A stretch of DNA of 64,000 bases from Bacteroidota bacterium. Lineage in GTDB: Bacteria; Bacteroidota; Ignavibacteria; UBA10030. The notes under the pieces were generated by a model. It was not told the origin of the DNA. It saw only the letters and a program-made list of their open reading frames with translations, and ran no database searches. Positions within the stretch are counted from its first letter, which is position 1. Each line of letters begins with the position of its first letter. Made by a program: the position numbers and the translations under genes. Positions 51,802 through 60,866 of the stretch are shown one piece after another. The stretch spans positions 124,001 to 188,000 of the forward strand of contig JALONQ010000001.1 of the NCBI GenBank assembly GCA_025454835.1, given 5' to 3'.

Positions 51802-52080
51802 TCAGGATGCTGACCGCTCCGCCGATTCGAGAGACACCTCTTCTGTCTTCGAGCGAAAAAGGATGCCCAGCGGGATGACCACCACGTATCCCAGCACCAG
51901 GAGGATCGGGGCCAACACGAGAGGCATGAATCCATCCCACGGTTCCTGCGACAAGGCAATGTAGCCCGCCAAGATCAACGCCAATCCGACGATCATGATC
52001 TGATAGTTCACTCGCGTGAACGGCAGCGCTTCAGGAGCTTGTTTCTTGCGCGAGCTGGGACGGGATTCGGTCTTGGCCAT
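51802..52080 (-). CDS. DUF3098 family membrane protein
   Basis: A 92-residue protein. A charged N-terminus (Ser, Arg, Lys) is followed by the family start LPFTRVNYQIMIVGLALILA and two transmembrane helices (about 27-45 and 55-77), then an acidic tail. DUF3098 proteins are small, mostly Bacteroidota, and of unknown function, often near envelope or cell-wall genes. The ATG at 52080 is chosen; another lies two codons upstream. The gene ends 31 nt before the tRNA-Lys promoter. Confidence 0.8.
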   Translation of the reverse strand: MAKTESRPSSRKKQAPEALPFTRVNYQIMIVGLALILAGYIALSQEPWDGFMPLVLAPILLVLGYVVVIPLGILFRSKTEEVSLESAERSAS

Positions 52081-52087
52081 AAACAAA

Positions 52088-52128
52088 GAGGTCAGAAGTC
52101 AGAGGTCAGTAATCAGTGATCAGTGGCT
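52088..52128. repeat. Heptad-like GTCAGAA / GATCAGT direct repeats
   Basis: AGGTCAGAAGTCAGAGGTCA, then GTAATCAGTGATCAGTGG: tandem 7-base units of the GTCAGAR and ATCAGTR types. It lies just upstream of DUF3098. The rest of the gap 52129-52292 has no gene; a weak TTGACA-like promoter may lie near 52195-52217. Confidence 0.6.
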
Positions 52129-52292
52129 TGCCTCGGTCGAGGCCCAACGGGCCGAGTCGAGGGGGTCGGCAATCACTAATGGGTTCCAATATCTCACGAA
52201 AAAGCCCAGTTGTCAAGACAGACTTGACGGTTCCAGCCAAGACATATCCTCTATTCGAAGTTTTCCATTCTCTCCCTTAAATCTCCCCGGGC

Positions 52293-52994
52293 TCAATGCC
52301 TTACCTGCACCAGCTTACCTTCATGAAGCCGCATGATGCGGTCGGCCTTTTTCATCAGGTCCTGATTGTGCGTGGCGACCACGATCGTCAGGCCGTGTTC
52401 CTTTGACAACTCATGGAGGAGCCGATGCAATTGTGACCCATTCTCCTCGTCAAGATTTCCCGACGGTTCATCAGCCAACACCAAAGCCGGCTCATTCATC
52501 AACGCTCGCGCAACGGCCACCCGCTGCTGCTCACCCCCCGAGAGCTCCGACGGCGGATGATGCAGTCGCGCCTCGATCCCCACGTCCGTCAGCAACCTCT
52601 CCGCTCGGATCTTCGCGCTCGATAATGTCTTTCCGGCAATGAGCGAAGGCATACAAACGTTCTCCAGCGCGGTGAATTCGGGCAGAAGATGGTGGAACTG
52701 AAAGACGAACCCGAGGGAGGAATTCCGGAACGACACCAGATCCTCTTCCGGGATCGCAAAGACGTCGCGGTCGTTCAGGAAGACCCGGCCCAACGTCGGG
52801 CGGTCGAGCCCGCCCAGCAAATGCAGCAGCGTGCTCTTGCCTGATCCCGAAGGCCCGACGATCGCGACGATCTCGCCGCTGCGGACCTCCAGATCCACCC
52901 CCTTGAGGACCTGCAACGTTTGGTCCTTCCCGGTACGGTATTCCTTCCACAGATTCTCGGTCCTGATAAGAACCGGACGGCGGGTCACTCCCAT
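52293..52994 (-). CDS. lolD: Lipoprotein-releasing ABC ATPase, LolD type
   Basis: A 233-residue ABC ATPase. Walker A GPSGSGKST (about 43-51), Q-loop FQFHHLLPEFTALEN (typical of LolD/MacB), signature LSGGEQQRVAVARAL, Walker B LVLADEPSGNLD and H-loop VVATHNQ are intact. It would power the two adjacent LolC/E-like permeases to release lipoproteins from the inner membrane. The ATG at 52994 overlaps the upstream permease by 10 nt. It is the last gene of the prfB-lolE-lolC-lolD run. Confidence 0.92.
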   Translation of the reverse strand: MGVTRRPVLIRTENLWKEYRTGKDQTLQVLKGVDLEVRSGEIVAIVGPSGSGKSTLLHLLGGLDRPTLGRVFLNDRDVFAIPEEDLVSFRNSSLGFVFQFHHLLPEFTALENVCMPSLIAGKTLSSAKIRAERLLTDVGIEARLHHPPSELSGGEQQRVAVARALMNEPALVLADEPSGNLDEENGSQLHRLLHELSKEHGLTIVVATHNQDLMKKADRIMRLHEGKLVQVRH

Positions 52995-54211
52995 CGAATG
53001 GCCTCCACGGGGATCAATCGTGCTGCTCGTCGCGCCGGCGAACGCGCGGCCAAAGCCGAGAGGCCGATCGCCGCAACGGCCACCACAACGATATCGGTCC
53101 ACCGCACTTCGACCGGAAGTGCGCTGATGATATACACCGTCGAGTCGAGCGGAAAGAGGTGATAGACATCCTGTAACCAGACGACCAGGAGCCCGAGGCC
53201 CGTACCGAGCACGGTTCCGGTCACACCCACCAAGATCCCCTGGCCAAGGAAGATCCTCGCCACGCTCCTCGGACTGGCACCCATGGCCTTCAGGATCCCG
53301 ACGTCGCGCGTCTTCTCGATGACCGTCATCGTCAATGATCCCAGGAGGTTGAACGACGCTACGGCGATGATCAGCGAGAGGATCACGTACGCCGCCCACC
53401 GTTCGATCTGCATGACCGTATAGAGTTCCCGGTGCAGATCGTACCATGTCAGGACCCGAATGCTCGATCCGAAGCGATCTTCGAGCTGGTTCTTCAGACG
53501 TCCGGACTGCGTGATCGACGCGAGGCGCACATCGATGCCGTCGATCTTGTCCCCCGTTCGGAACAGGTCCTTCGCACTGGCAAGGGTCACGAACGCATAG
53601 AACGAGTCGTAGTCCTTGTTGTTCGATTCGTACATCGCCTGGACCACGAACCGGCGTATCAGGGGCATTCCCAACTGCGCGATGGCCGGCAGGGCCGACG
53701 CCGGGCTGACAATCGCCAGCGTATCCCCCACGACCGCTCCCAGCCGATCGGCCAGCGTCATTCCCAAAATGATCCCCGGGGCACCATTAGAGTCGAGGAG
53801 CGGCTCGCCGAGCACGATCTTCTCGCGCAAACCCGAGACGCTCTCGACGGTCGCCGGATCCACGCCTTTGACGTTGATGACGCGCGTGGCGTTCCGCATA
53901 ATGACCAACGCTTTGCCGCCGACAAATGGTGATGCGCCCTTGACATCGGCGAATTCCGGCAAGGCGGTCAGGATCGGTCCATACGATTCCGCCGAGGAGC
54001 GTTCGGGGCGTTCGATACGGACGTGTGGATCGAAGGAGGTGAGGATGGAGGTGACGAGCCCGCTGAACCCGTTGAACACAGAGAGGACGATGATCAGCGC
54101 CGCGACACCGATGGTGATCCCAATAATCGAGATCGCCGAGATCAACGTTACGAAACCGAAACTGCGGCGCGACCGGAGATACCGAAGCGCGATAAACGTC
54201 TCGTACCGCAT
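52985..54211 (-). CDS. LolC/LolE-type lipoprotein export permease (second)
   Basis: A 408-residue FtsX-like permease. It has one N-terminal helix (SFGFVTLISAISIIGITIGV, about 17-36), a large periplasmic MacB-type domain (about 45-265) and three C-terminal helices (about 275-395) with EKTRDVGILKAMGASPRSVA. Its ATG at 54211 shares one base with the stop of the upstream paralogue. With LolD and that paralogue it forms a lipoprotein-releasing complex. Confidence 0.9.
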   Translation of the reverse strand: MRYETFIALRYLRSRRSFGFVTLISAISIIGITIGVAALIIVLSVFNGFSGLVTSILTSFDPHVRIERPERSSAESYGPILTALPEFADVKGASPFVGGKALVIMRNATRVINVKGVDPATVESVSGLREKIVLGEPLLDSNGAPGIILGMTLADRLGAVVGDTLAIVSPASALPAIAQLGMPLIRRFVVQAMYESNNKDYDSFYAFVTLASAKDLFRTGDKIDGIDVRLASITQSGRLKNQLEDRFGSSIRVLTWYDLHRELYTVMQIERWAAYVILSLIIAVASFNLLGSLTMTVIEKTRDVGILKAMGASPRSVARIFLGQGILVGVTGTVLGTGLGLLVVWLQDVYHLFPLDSTVYIISALPVEVRWTDIVVVAVAAIGLSALAARSPARRAARLIPVEAIRWE

Positions 54212-55458
54212 CAGGAGAACCTCAACGTGCGCAAGGGGTCCAACGAGGCGGCCACCCGCGCCGGGAAGACCGACGCCGCATAGCACATCACGAGCGACAA
54301 TCCACTCACGAGTGCGAAATCCCACGCGGACATCTGGACGGGCACGTGCGTCATGAAATACACCCCCGAAGGAAGCGGAAACAAGCGGTAGGTCAGCTCC
54401 ACCCAGCATAGGCCGTACGCGAGGATGTTCCCAAGCAATGTCCCGACGATGCCGATGATCATGCCCTTCCACTGGAAGATGCGGACGACCATCTTCCTGC
54501 TCATCCCAAGCGTTCTCAGCGTCCCCACTTCCCTTGCCTTTTCCATGACCATCATCAGCAGCGTCCCGACGATGTTCACCGTCGCGACAATAATGATGAG
54601 CCCGAGAATCACCGGGATCGGCTTCTTCTGAAGCTGGATCCAGGTGAACAGGTTGCGATACTGCTGGTACATCGTGCGTGCGTAGTAGGGATATCCCAGC
54701 TGCTCGGGGACCTCCCTCGACAGCCGGTCCAGCGACGCAAGGTCGTTCACGAGCACATCGAATCCCGATACGGTGCGCCCGATCTGGAACAGCCGTTGGG
54801 CGTTCCGAAGATCGATGTAGACCACGCTGCCGTCGTAGTCTGCCATGCCCGTCTCGTAGATGCCGCGGACGATGACCTGCAAGATCCGCGTCTGCCCGAT
54901 CGAGATCGACGACCCGCCGAGCGCGTAGAGCAAGACACGGTCACCGATCCGCGCCCCAAGCTTCTCGGCCAACCGCTTCCCGATTATGACCGACTGCAGA
55001 CCCGAATCGCGTTCGGCGAGGTCATAGGTCCCCTCGACCAGGCGCGTCTGTGCCGCCGAAATGTCATTCGCCGGATCGACCCCCTTGATCAGGACACCGT
55101 CAACGTCCTTGTCCGTGCGCGCCATCCCCTCGCGCGTGACATATGGAGCCATGGCTGAGACCTCGGGATACCGCTCTGTCACCGTCCGGATCGTACGCTC
55201 GGGCTCGGGAAGCAATTGATTCTGGAAAGCGAAGAGCTGAAGGTGGGCCGTGAACGACACGACGTTGCGGTGGATCGTCGTCTCAAAACCGTTCAGGATG
55301 GACAACGTAATGATGAGCGCCGCGACCCCGAGCGTCACTCCCGCCATGGCAATGAGCGTGATGAACGACAAGAAGCCACGATTGCTGCGAGAGGTCAGGT
55401 GGCGAAACGCGATCCAACGATGGATCGGATTTCGACGTCGTCGTCGCACGGGACTCAT
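54211..55458 (-). CDS. LolC/LolE-type lipoprotein export permease (first)
   Basis: A 415-residue FtsX-like permease paralogous to its neighbour: N-terminal helix ([20 protein letters not shown]), periplasmic domain, and C-terminal helices with [20 protein letters not shown]. The presence of two distinct permeases suggests a LolC/LolE heterodimer rather than the single LolF of some bacteria. Its start overlaps the prfB stop (ATGA). An Arg-rich N-terminal end anchors the cytoplasmic side. Confidence 0.9.
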   Translation of the reverse strand: MSPVRRRRRNPIHRWIAFRHLTSRSNRGFLSFITLIAMAGVTLGVAALIITLSILNGFETTIHRNVVSFTAHLQLFAFQNQLLPEPERTIRTVTERYPEVSAMAPYVTREGMARTDKDVDGVLIKGVDPANDISAAQTRLVEGTYDLAERDSGLQSVIIGKRLAEKLGARIGDRVLLYALGGSSISIGQTRILQVIVRGIYETGMADYDGSVVYIDLRNAQRLFQIGRTVSGFDVLVNDLASLDRLSREVPEQLGYPYYARTMYQQYRNLFTWIQLQKKPIPVILGLIIIVATVNIVGTLLMMVMEKAREVGTLRTLGMSRKMVVRIFQWKGMIIGIVGTLLGNILAYGLCWVELTYRLFPLPSGVYFMTHVPVQMSAWDFALVSGLSLVMCYAASVFPARVAASLDPLRTLRFS

Positions 55459-56558
55459 TTTTGGACTGCCGTCTCCATCAAATAGCTTTTAATGAACCGG
55501 TCGATATCGCCGTCCATCACAGCTTGAACGTCGCCCATCTCCGTATTCGTGCGATGGTCTTTCACGAGCTGATACGGCTGGAACGTATACGACCGGATCT
55601 GGCTTCCCCACTCGATCTTCTTCTTCGTGCTCTCGATCGATGCAAGACGCGCCTCTTCCTCTTCGCGCCGGAGCTGATACAGGCGCGACTTGAGCATCTT
55701 CAACGCACGCTCGCGGTTCTGGAACTGCGACCGCTCCTGTTGGCAAGCGACGACGACCCCGGATGGAATGTGCGTAATGCGAACGGCCGTTTCGACCTTG
55801 TTCACGTTCTGTCCGCCTTTGCCGCCCGCACGGTACGTGTCGACCTTAAGGTCGGCCGGATTGATCTCGATCGCGACGTCATCTTCCAGCTCCGGATAGA
55901 CATACACGGAGGCGAATGACGTGTGGCGTCGGGCATTAGCATCGTACGGCGAAATACGAACCAAGCGGTGAACCCCGCTCTCTGCTTTCAAATAGCCGTA
56001 CGCATACTTCCCGACGACCTCCATCGTCGCGCTCTTGATCCCTGCCCCTTCGCCGTCTTGCAGGTCGGCGAGTTGCACCTTGTAGCCATTTCGTTCACAC
56101 CAGCGTGTGTACATCCGGAGCAGCATCTCCGCCCAATCCTGGGCTTCTGTGCCCCCGGCACCGGAGTGGATCGTCAGCAAGGCGCTCTTCTCGTCGTCGA
56201 CGCTCCGGAGCATGTTCCGCAGCTCGAGCTCTGCAATGCGCGTATCAAGGAGGTTCAACTCATGCTCGACGTCCCCACGCATGGATTCGTCCCCCGCTTC
56301 TTCGGCCATCTGGACAAGTTCCCTGAGGTTCTTCTCGGCCTTGTCAAGCGCCTCCCACGACTCGATCCAGCCCTTGCGCTCATTGACCTGGGCGATAACC
56401 TTCTGGGCGGAGACGTTGTCGTTCCAGAAGTCGGCCGCCTGGGTCTTCGCTTCGAGCGCCGCCATTTCGTCGCGAAGCTTGTCGAATGCCAGGAATCCAC
56501 GGAGCGCGGCGACGCGTTCGTGATATTCGTCGAGTCGTTCGGTGAGGTCGGTCAGCAT
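55455..56558 (-). CDS. prfB: Peptide chain release factor 2
   Basis: A 367-residue RF2 that recognises UGA and UAA. GGQ lies in [20 protein letters not shown] (about 245), and [15 protein letters not shown] is the domain 2 start. The frame is continuous through the N-terminal [10 protein letters not shown] region, so the programmed +1 frameshift used by most bacteria to autoregulate prfB is absent. The start ATG at 56558 follows gap DNA carrying dispersed repeats. Confidence 0.95.
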   Translation of the reverse strand: MLTDLTERLDEYHERVAALRGFLAFDKLRDEMAALEAKTQAADFWNDNVSAQKVIAQVNERKGWIESWEALDKAEKNLRELVQMAEEAGDESMRGDVEHELNLLDTRIAELELRNMLRSVDDEKSALLTIHSGAGGTEAQDWAEMLLRMYTRWCERNGYKVQLADLQDGEGAGIKSATMEVVGKYAYGYLKAESGVHRLVRISPYDANARRHTSFASVYVYPELEDDVAIEINPADLKVDTYRAGGKGGQNVNKVETAVRITHIPSGVVVACQQERSQFQNRERALKMLKSRLYQLRREEEEARLASIESTKKKIEWGSQIRSYTFQPYQLVKDHRTNTEMGDVQAVMDGDIDRFIKSYLMETAVQK

Positions 56559-56600
56559 TGTCGAGTTGAAAGATTGCGCTCAGGATTCGCGTGCCTGTTC

Positions 56601-56637
56601 GCCAAGCACGCCAAGCACGCCAAGGACGCAAAGTGAA
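56601..56637. repeat. Dispersed GCCAAGCACG / CGCAAAG repeat copy
   Basis: GCCAAGCACGCCAAGCACGC then CAAGGACGCAAAGTG: three to four tandem degenerate units of the same family as at 56673-56709, lying between prfB and the next gene. Confidence 0.65.
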
Positions 56638-56668
56638 GATGTTGGATTGGACCTCTGCAAAATAGCTT

Positions 56669-57055
56669 TCAATCTGCGCGTTCTCTGTGTTCTTGGCGTT
56701 CTTTGCGGCTGTCAGTTCTGATCTCCGCGGCCCGTTCAGCAGGCACTTCGAGTTCCATCCGCAGCAGCGCCGCCGCGAGGGTCTTTCCCTGTGCGTCGTT
56801 CTTGAGCGAGCGCGTCCCGCCGCCGCCGAGCGCTTTGTGCAGCAAGAAGTTCAGGGCACCGAGGTTCGGAAGCTCGAAGCGCTCCACCTTGCCGAGCACC
56901 ATCTCTCCGAAATGCGCCTTGACCACTTCGGCCGTGAGTCGTTCACGGATCAGGTCGTAGTACTCCGGCTTCCGGACGATGATGCCGACGTTGGCGGTGT
57001 CGCCTTTATCGCCCGAACGGCCGTGACAGATATCGTAGAGACGAATGCGCGCCAT
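56669..57055 (-). CDS. AtuA-like C-terminal domain protein
   Basis: A 128-residue protein matching the small ferredoxin-like domain that follows the main domain in AtuA (acyclic terpene utilisation) proteins. The N-terminal ICHGRSGDKGDTANVGIIV is diagnostic. It lies 162 nt downstream of the DUF1446 protein, which lacks this domain, so the two probably form one split system. The last ~13 residues (SRKERQEHRERAD) and the stop codon are encoded by a dispersed repeat at 56673-56709, so the native tail was probably different. Confidence 0.8.
   Translation of the reverse strand: MARIRLYDICHGRSGDKGDTANVGIIVRKPEYYDLIRERLTAEVVKAHFGEMVLGKVERFELPNLGALNFLLHKALGGGGTRSLKNDAQGKTLAAALLRMELEVPAERAAEIRTDSRKERQEHRERAD
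56673..56709. repeat. Dispersed repeat copy inside the AtuA-like gene end
   Basis: CTGCGCGTTCTCTGTGTTCT then TGGCGTTCTTTGCGG. It forms the 3' end of the coding sequence at 56669-57055, an example of a repeat captured as a protein tail. Confidence 0.7.
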
Positions 57056-57069
57056 GCTGTCCTGGACAG

Positions 57070-57215
57070 GTCAACCACGAAGGACACGAAGCGTCGAGGG
57101 TAGGTCCCTGACACGAGGAACACGAATAGAGATATTGTTTTCCCCTAACAACGGCGCACTGCAAATCTCCCCTTCGTGTTCCTTCGAGGTTCTTCGTGCT
57201 CTTTGTGGTTCCATC
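57070..57215. repeat. CCACGAAGGACACGAAG-type dispersed repeats
   Basis: The gap 57056-57217 holds AACCACGAAGGACACGAAGC (57074-57093), CACGAGGAACACGAATAG near 57111 and, inverted, CTTCGTGTTCCTTCGAGGTT with TTCGTGCTCTTTGTGGTT (57172-57210). A weak promoter-like TTG-N20-TATTCGTG (57121-57151, minus) lies among them. Confidence 0.65.
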
Positions 57216-57217
57216 GC

Positions 57218-58579
57218 TCAGACCTCGAGGATCTCCACTGTCGGAGTTACCGCCGTCTTGGGGATCAACGCCGGCCAATACGAGATCACCTCGCTGGGCT
57301 TGGGTCTCCCTCCCGCAAATCCCGTTACCGACGGAGGTCCGGTCAAGATCAGCGGCGCGAGCTCCATGCCGAATCGTTCAATGGCCGCCGGATCGGATCC
57401 CTTGACGCCGATGCGCAACACGACCTCTTCCGGTTCGCTGCCCGCGGTCGAGAGATGGCCGTGACTCGACGAATGTCCAAGATACTCGGTTCTGACCTCT
57501 TCGAACTCGAGTCCGGCCTTCCTCAGCCGTTCACGCAGGATCCCGTCGGCAGCCTTCGCCTTTTCCAGGGCCTCGGGCCAGGCATATGTCAGCGTCCCAA
57601 AGGCGGTGTAGCCGTCCAGATACGCCATCGATACCTTGTATGAGTCGGTCGCCGGACGGCCTTGCACGCCATGGACGCGAACGCGGTCCGGTGCGACCTC
57701 GTCCAGGCGAATGCTGGTGAAGTCCGCTATACAGTCGGGCGTGATGTACGTCCGCGGGTCGCCGATCTCGTACAGCAGCTGCTCCTTCACCGTGGCGGAA
57801 GAAACGAGTCCGCCCGTCCCTTCGTGCTTCGTGATCACAACAGTCCCGTCGGCATGTGCTTCGGCGATAGGGAACCCGATGTCGGCCAGATCGGGCACCG
57901 AGCGCCAATCTCCAAGGAAGTTGCCGCCGCTGGCTTGACCCCCGCATTCCAGAATATGCCCCGCGACCGTTCCGGCGGCCAGACGATCCCAATCGTCGAA
58001 CCTCCATCCGAATTCGTGGATCATCGGTGCAAGGGTGAGACCTGTGTCGGTGGTTCGACCGGTGATCACCACATCCGCCCCTTGACGCAGTGCCTCGACG
58101 ATCGGCGCGGCCCCGAAGTAGATGTTGGCGCTTTCGAGGCGCTCACGAACGGTGGTGACCGGCTCGCCCGTTTCCATGTTCGCCAACGGAATGCCTTGTG
58201 ACACGAATCCGTCGATGCGGTCGAGAATATCGTCGCCTGTCACAACTCCAACCTTGAACCCCTTCTGGCCGTGCTTCTTTGCCTCCGCCAGGATCGCGGC
58301 CGCGCACGCCCTCGGATTCACGCCTCCGCCGTTCGTCACCATACGGAACCCGCGTTCACGCATGAGCGGCAGGAGCGACCGCATCAGAGGCACCAGGTCC
58401 TTGGCGTACCCCAGAGCCGGATCGCGCCGCATCTGCTTCCGCAGGATCGACATGGTCACCTCGGCCAGATAGTCGAGCACGAGGTAGTCGATCGGTCCGC
58501 GCGTGGCCTGGTCGAGGGGAGCGGACGGAAGATCCCCCCAGAAGCCCTGACCCGAAGCAATGCGGATGCGGTCCTTCAT
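57218..58579 (-). CDS. DUF1446 / AtuA-type acyl-CoA metabolism protein
   Basis: A 453-residue DUF1446 protein. Motifs are RIASGQGFWGD at the start, LDYLAEVTMSIL, MVTNGGGVNPRACA, GRTTDTGLTLAPMIHEFGW, ECGGQASGGNFLGDW, and TKHEGTGGLVSSATVKEQLLYEIGD-type continuation. AtuA acts with geranyl-CoA or related acyl-CoA degradation in some proteobacteria; elsewhere the role is unknown. The ATG at 58579 shares one base with the aspS stop (TGATG), so it is coupled to aspS. Its C-terminal domain is encoded separately downstream. Confidence 0.85.
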   Translation of the reverse strand: MKDRIRIASGQGFWGDLPSAPLDQATRGPIDYLVLDYLAEVTMSILRKQMRRDPALGYAKDLVPLMRSLLPLMRERGFRMVTNGGGVNPRACAAAILAEAKKHGQKGFKVGVVTGDDILDRIDGFVSQGIPLANMETGEPVTTVRERLESANIYFGAAPIVEALRQGADVVITGRTTDTGLTLAPMIHEFGWRFDDWDRLAAGTVAGHILECGGQASGGNFLGDWRSVPDLADIGFPIAEAHADGTVVITKHEGTGGLVSSATVKEQLLYEIGDPRTYITPDCIADFTSIRLDEVAPDRVRVHGVQGRPATDSYKVSMAYLDGYTAFGTLTYAWPEALEKAKAADGILRERLRKAGLEFEEVRTEYLGHSSSHGHLSTAGSEPEEVVLRIGVKGSDPAAIERFGMELAPLILTGPPSVTGFAGGRPKPSEVISYWPALIPKTAVTPTVEILEV

Positions 58580-60351
58580 CACGCGTTGTCGATCTTGATC
58601 TTGAGTTCCTGTAGCTGCCGATCGTCGACGAGCGACGGGGCATCGTCCATCAGCGAGAGTCCGCTGCTGGTCTTCGGAAAGGCGATGACGTCACGGATTG
58701 ATTTGCGGCCCGCCATGAGCATGATGAGGCGGTCGAACCCGTAGGCGATGCCGCCGTGTGGCGGTGCGCCGTACTTGAACGCATCGAGCATGAACCCGAA
58801 CTTGCGCTGCGCTTCTTCCGGCCCGATGCCGAGCAACTGGAACATCTTCGCCTGCAATCCGGAGTCGAAGATCCGGATGCTCCCGCCGGCGATCTCGTTG
58901 CCGTTCAGCACCAGGTCATACGCCCGAGCGCGGGCCTTCAACGGCTCCGTATCGAGGAGATGCACGTCTTCCGGTTTCGGCGACGTGAACGGATGGTGGA
59001 CCGCCACGTAACGCTTGTCTTCCTCACTGTATTCGAGGAGAGGAAAATCGGTGACCCACAGGAACTCCCATTTCCCTTCCGGGATCAGGTTCAGCCGAGC
59101 CGCCACTTCCAAGCGAAGCGACCCGAGGATCGTGAGCGTCTTGCTCCACGCGCCGGACATGATCAGCACGAGGTCTCCCGCCTTCGCGCCACACGCATCG
59201 GCCAGTTGCTTCGTCGCTTCGGGTCCAAGCACCTTCGCAACGCTGCCGTCCACCTTGTCGGCCTGCACTTTGAGCCAGACCAGACCGCCTGCCCCCTGCG
59301 CCTTCGCGAGATCGGTGAGCCCGTCGATCTGGCTGCGCGACATCGCGGCCTGATCGGGCACCACCATGGCTGAGACCGTTCCACCGGAAGCCACCGCGTC
59401 GGCAAAGACGCGGAACGGACTATTCCTCACTGCTTCGGAGATGTTCGTGAACGCCAGGCCAACGCGCAGGTCCGGCTTGTCGCTCCCGTAGCGCTCCATC
59501 GCCGCGTGATACGTCAGACGGCGGAACGGGGCCTTGACGTGCACATCGATGAGCGCGGGGAACATCTCCACGACACACCCCTCGGTCATGGCGATGACGT
59601 CGTCTTCATCGACGAACGACATCTCGACGTCGATCTGCGTGAATTCCAGTTGGCGGTCGGCACGCTGGTCCTCATCGCGGAAGCACTTGACGATCTGCAC
59701 ATAGCGGTCGAACCCCGCCACCATAAGGATCTGCTTGTACGTTTGCGGCGACTGAGGCAGCGCGTAGAATTTTCCGGGATGAAACCGGCTCGGTACCAGG
59801 AAGTCGCGAGCCCCTTCGGGCGTGCTCTTCATGAGGATCGGCGTTTCCACTTCGACGAAGTTGTTCCGGTCGTAGTACGACCGGACGGCCTGGTAGCCGC
59901 GGTGGCGAAGGAGCAGGTTTCGCTGCATGTCAGGACGGCGCAGGTCCAGGTACCGGTATCGAAGGCGCACGTCCTCGCCCGCCTGGCTCTCTTCTTCGAT
60001 GGCAAACGGAGGGGTCTCGGCCTTGTTGAGGATCGACAGAGCATGGATATCCACCTCGATCGCGCCGGTGGGCATCTCGCCGTTCTCTTGTCCGGCCGGT
60101 CGCGCGGCGACCACGCCGGTCACCGACAGGACGAACTCTGATCGCAGGACCTTTGCGGCCTCGTACGTGGCTTCGTCGAACTGCGAGGCGAAGACGACCT
60201 GCGTCTTGCCGTAGCGGTCGCGCAAGTCGACGAAAATGAGCCCGCCCAGGTCCCGGCGGATCTGAACCCAACCGGTAAGAGTGACCGTCTGTCCGATGTG
60301 CGTCGCTCGCAGCTCGCCGCAAGTGTGTGTGCGTTTGGGGTACGTGATCAC
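58579..60351 (-). CDS. aspS: Aspartyl-tRNA synthetase
   Basis: A 590-residue bacterial-type class II synthetase. It has an N-terminal OB-fold (GWVQIRRDLGGLIFVDLRD), motif 2 FRDEDQRADRQLEFTQIDVE, a GAD insertion domain (about 300-410) and motif 3 GIAYGFDRLIMLM. The GTG at 60351 is chosen: it gives the family start ITYPKRTHTCGEL. The open frame continues 53 codons upstream, but that part is translated repeat DNA (HAKTQSTQRPQR). It aminoacylates tRNA-Asp, possibly also tRNA-Asn. Confidence 0.95.
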   Translation of the reverse strand: MITYPKRTHTCGELRATHIGQTVTLTGWVQIRRDLGGLIFVDLRDRYGKTQVVFASQFDEATYEAAKVLRSEFVLSVTGVVAARPAGQENGEMPTGAIEVDIHALSILNKAETPPFAIEEESQAGEDVRLRYRYLDLRRPDMQRNLLLRHRGYQAVRSYYDRNNFVEVETPILMKSTPEGARDFLVPSRFHPGKFYALPQSPQTYKQILMVAGFDRYVQIVKCFRDEDQRADRQLEFTQIDVEMSFVDEDDVIAMTEGCVVEMFPALIDVHVKAPFRRLTYHAAMERYGSDKPDLRVGLAFTNISEAVRNSPFRVFADAVASGGTVSAMVVPDQAAMSRSQIDGLTDLAKAQGAGGLVWLKVQADKVDGSVAKVLGPEATKQLADACGAKAGDLVLIMSGAWSKTLTILGSLRLEVAARLNLIPEGKWEFLWVTDFPLLEYSEEDKRYVAVHHPFTSPKPEDVHLLDTEPLKARARAYDLVLNGNEIAGGSIRIFDSGLQAKMFQLLGIGPEEAQRKFGFMLDAFKYGAPPHGGIAYGFDRLIMLMAGRKSIRDVIAFPKTSSGLSLMDDAPSLVDDRQLQELKIKIDNA

Positions 60352-60377
60352 GGATTTGGATCTCTCAGGTGTGAGGC

Positions 60378-60465
60378 GAGCCACAAAGCGGCACAGAAGG
60401 CACAAAACACATTCTTTTCTTTGCGGCCTCTGCGTGCTTTGCGTCTTTGCGTGAGTGCCTTTTTT
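60378..60465. repeat. Dispersed TTTGCGTCTTTGCGTG repeat copy
   Basis: CCACAAAGCGGCACAGAAGG (60381-60400), then on the same strand TTTGCGGCCTCTGCGTGCTT and TGCGTCTTTGCGTGAGTG near 60420-60457, an inverted pair of the same family. It fills the aspS-trxA gap. Confidence 0.65.
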
Positions 60466-60474
60466 CAACAGAAA

Positions 60475-60509
60475 TGCGAGACCTCGGCGCGGTGGCCGAC
60501 GATCTCGCA
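60475..60509 (-). terminator. Hairpin terminator after trxA
   Basis: The minus strand has TGCGAGA (60503-60509), GC-rich loop, TCTCGCA (60475-60481), then TTTCTGTTG. The 7-bp stem with T-rich tail begins 17 nt past the trxA stop. Confidence 0.65.
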
Positions 60510-60525
60510 TTCCGATGTTCGGTCG

Positions 60526-60849
60526 TCAGTTCAGGTGCTTGCTGAGCTTGTCGATGAGCGCCTTCTTGGGTACGGCGCCGACGATCTGATCCACGACCTT
60601 GCCGCCCTTGAAAACGAGCAAGGTGGGGATCGAACGAATGCCGAACTTCATGGCCACCTGTTGATTGTTGTCGACATCCACCTTGCCGACCTTCAGCTTG
60701 CCCTGGTATTCGTTCGCCAGTTCCTCGACGGTCGGGGCGATCATCTTGCACGGTCCGCACCAGACGGCCCAGAAGTCCACGAGGACAGGGACATCGGAGT
60801 TGAGGACTTCGGCGTCAAAATTTGCGTCTGTCATTTCCAACGGCTTCAT
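60526..60849 (-). CDS. trxA: Thioredoxin
   Basis: A 107-residue thioredoxin. The active site WCGPC lies in [20 protein letters not shown] (about 25-44), and the cis-Pro in [11 protein letters not shown]. The ATG at 60849 is preceded by AAGGAG at ideal spacing; an in-frame ATG seven codons earlier is rejected. It reduces disulphides and is the likely electron donor for the peroxiredoxins at 7.6 and 14.7 kb. It lies 17 nt downstream of dnaE. Confidence 0.97.
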   Translation of the reverse strand: MKPLEMTDANFDAEVLNSDVPVLVDFWAVWCGPCKMIAPTVEELANEYQGKLKVGKVDVDNNQQVAMKFGIRSIPTLLVFKGGKVVDQIVGAVPKKALIDKLSKHLN

Positions 60850-60866
60850 AGCGGCTCCTTGGGCGT

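Noticed and set aside
52195-52217. TTGACA-N17-GATATT as promoter of the DUF3098 gene
   Set aside because: The -10 match is poor, it does not fit the 20-base spacer pattern of the other promoters, and it lies over 100 nt from the start.
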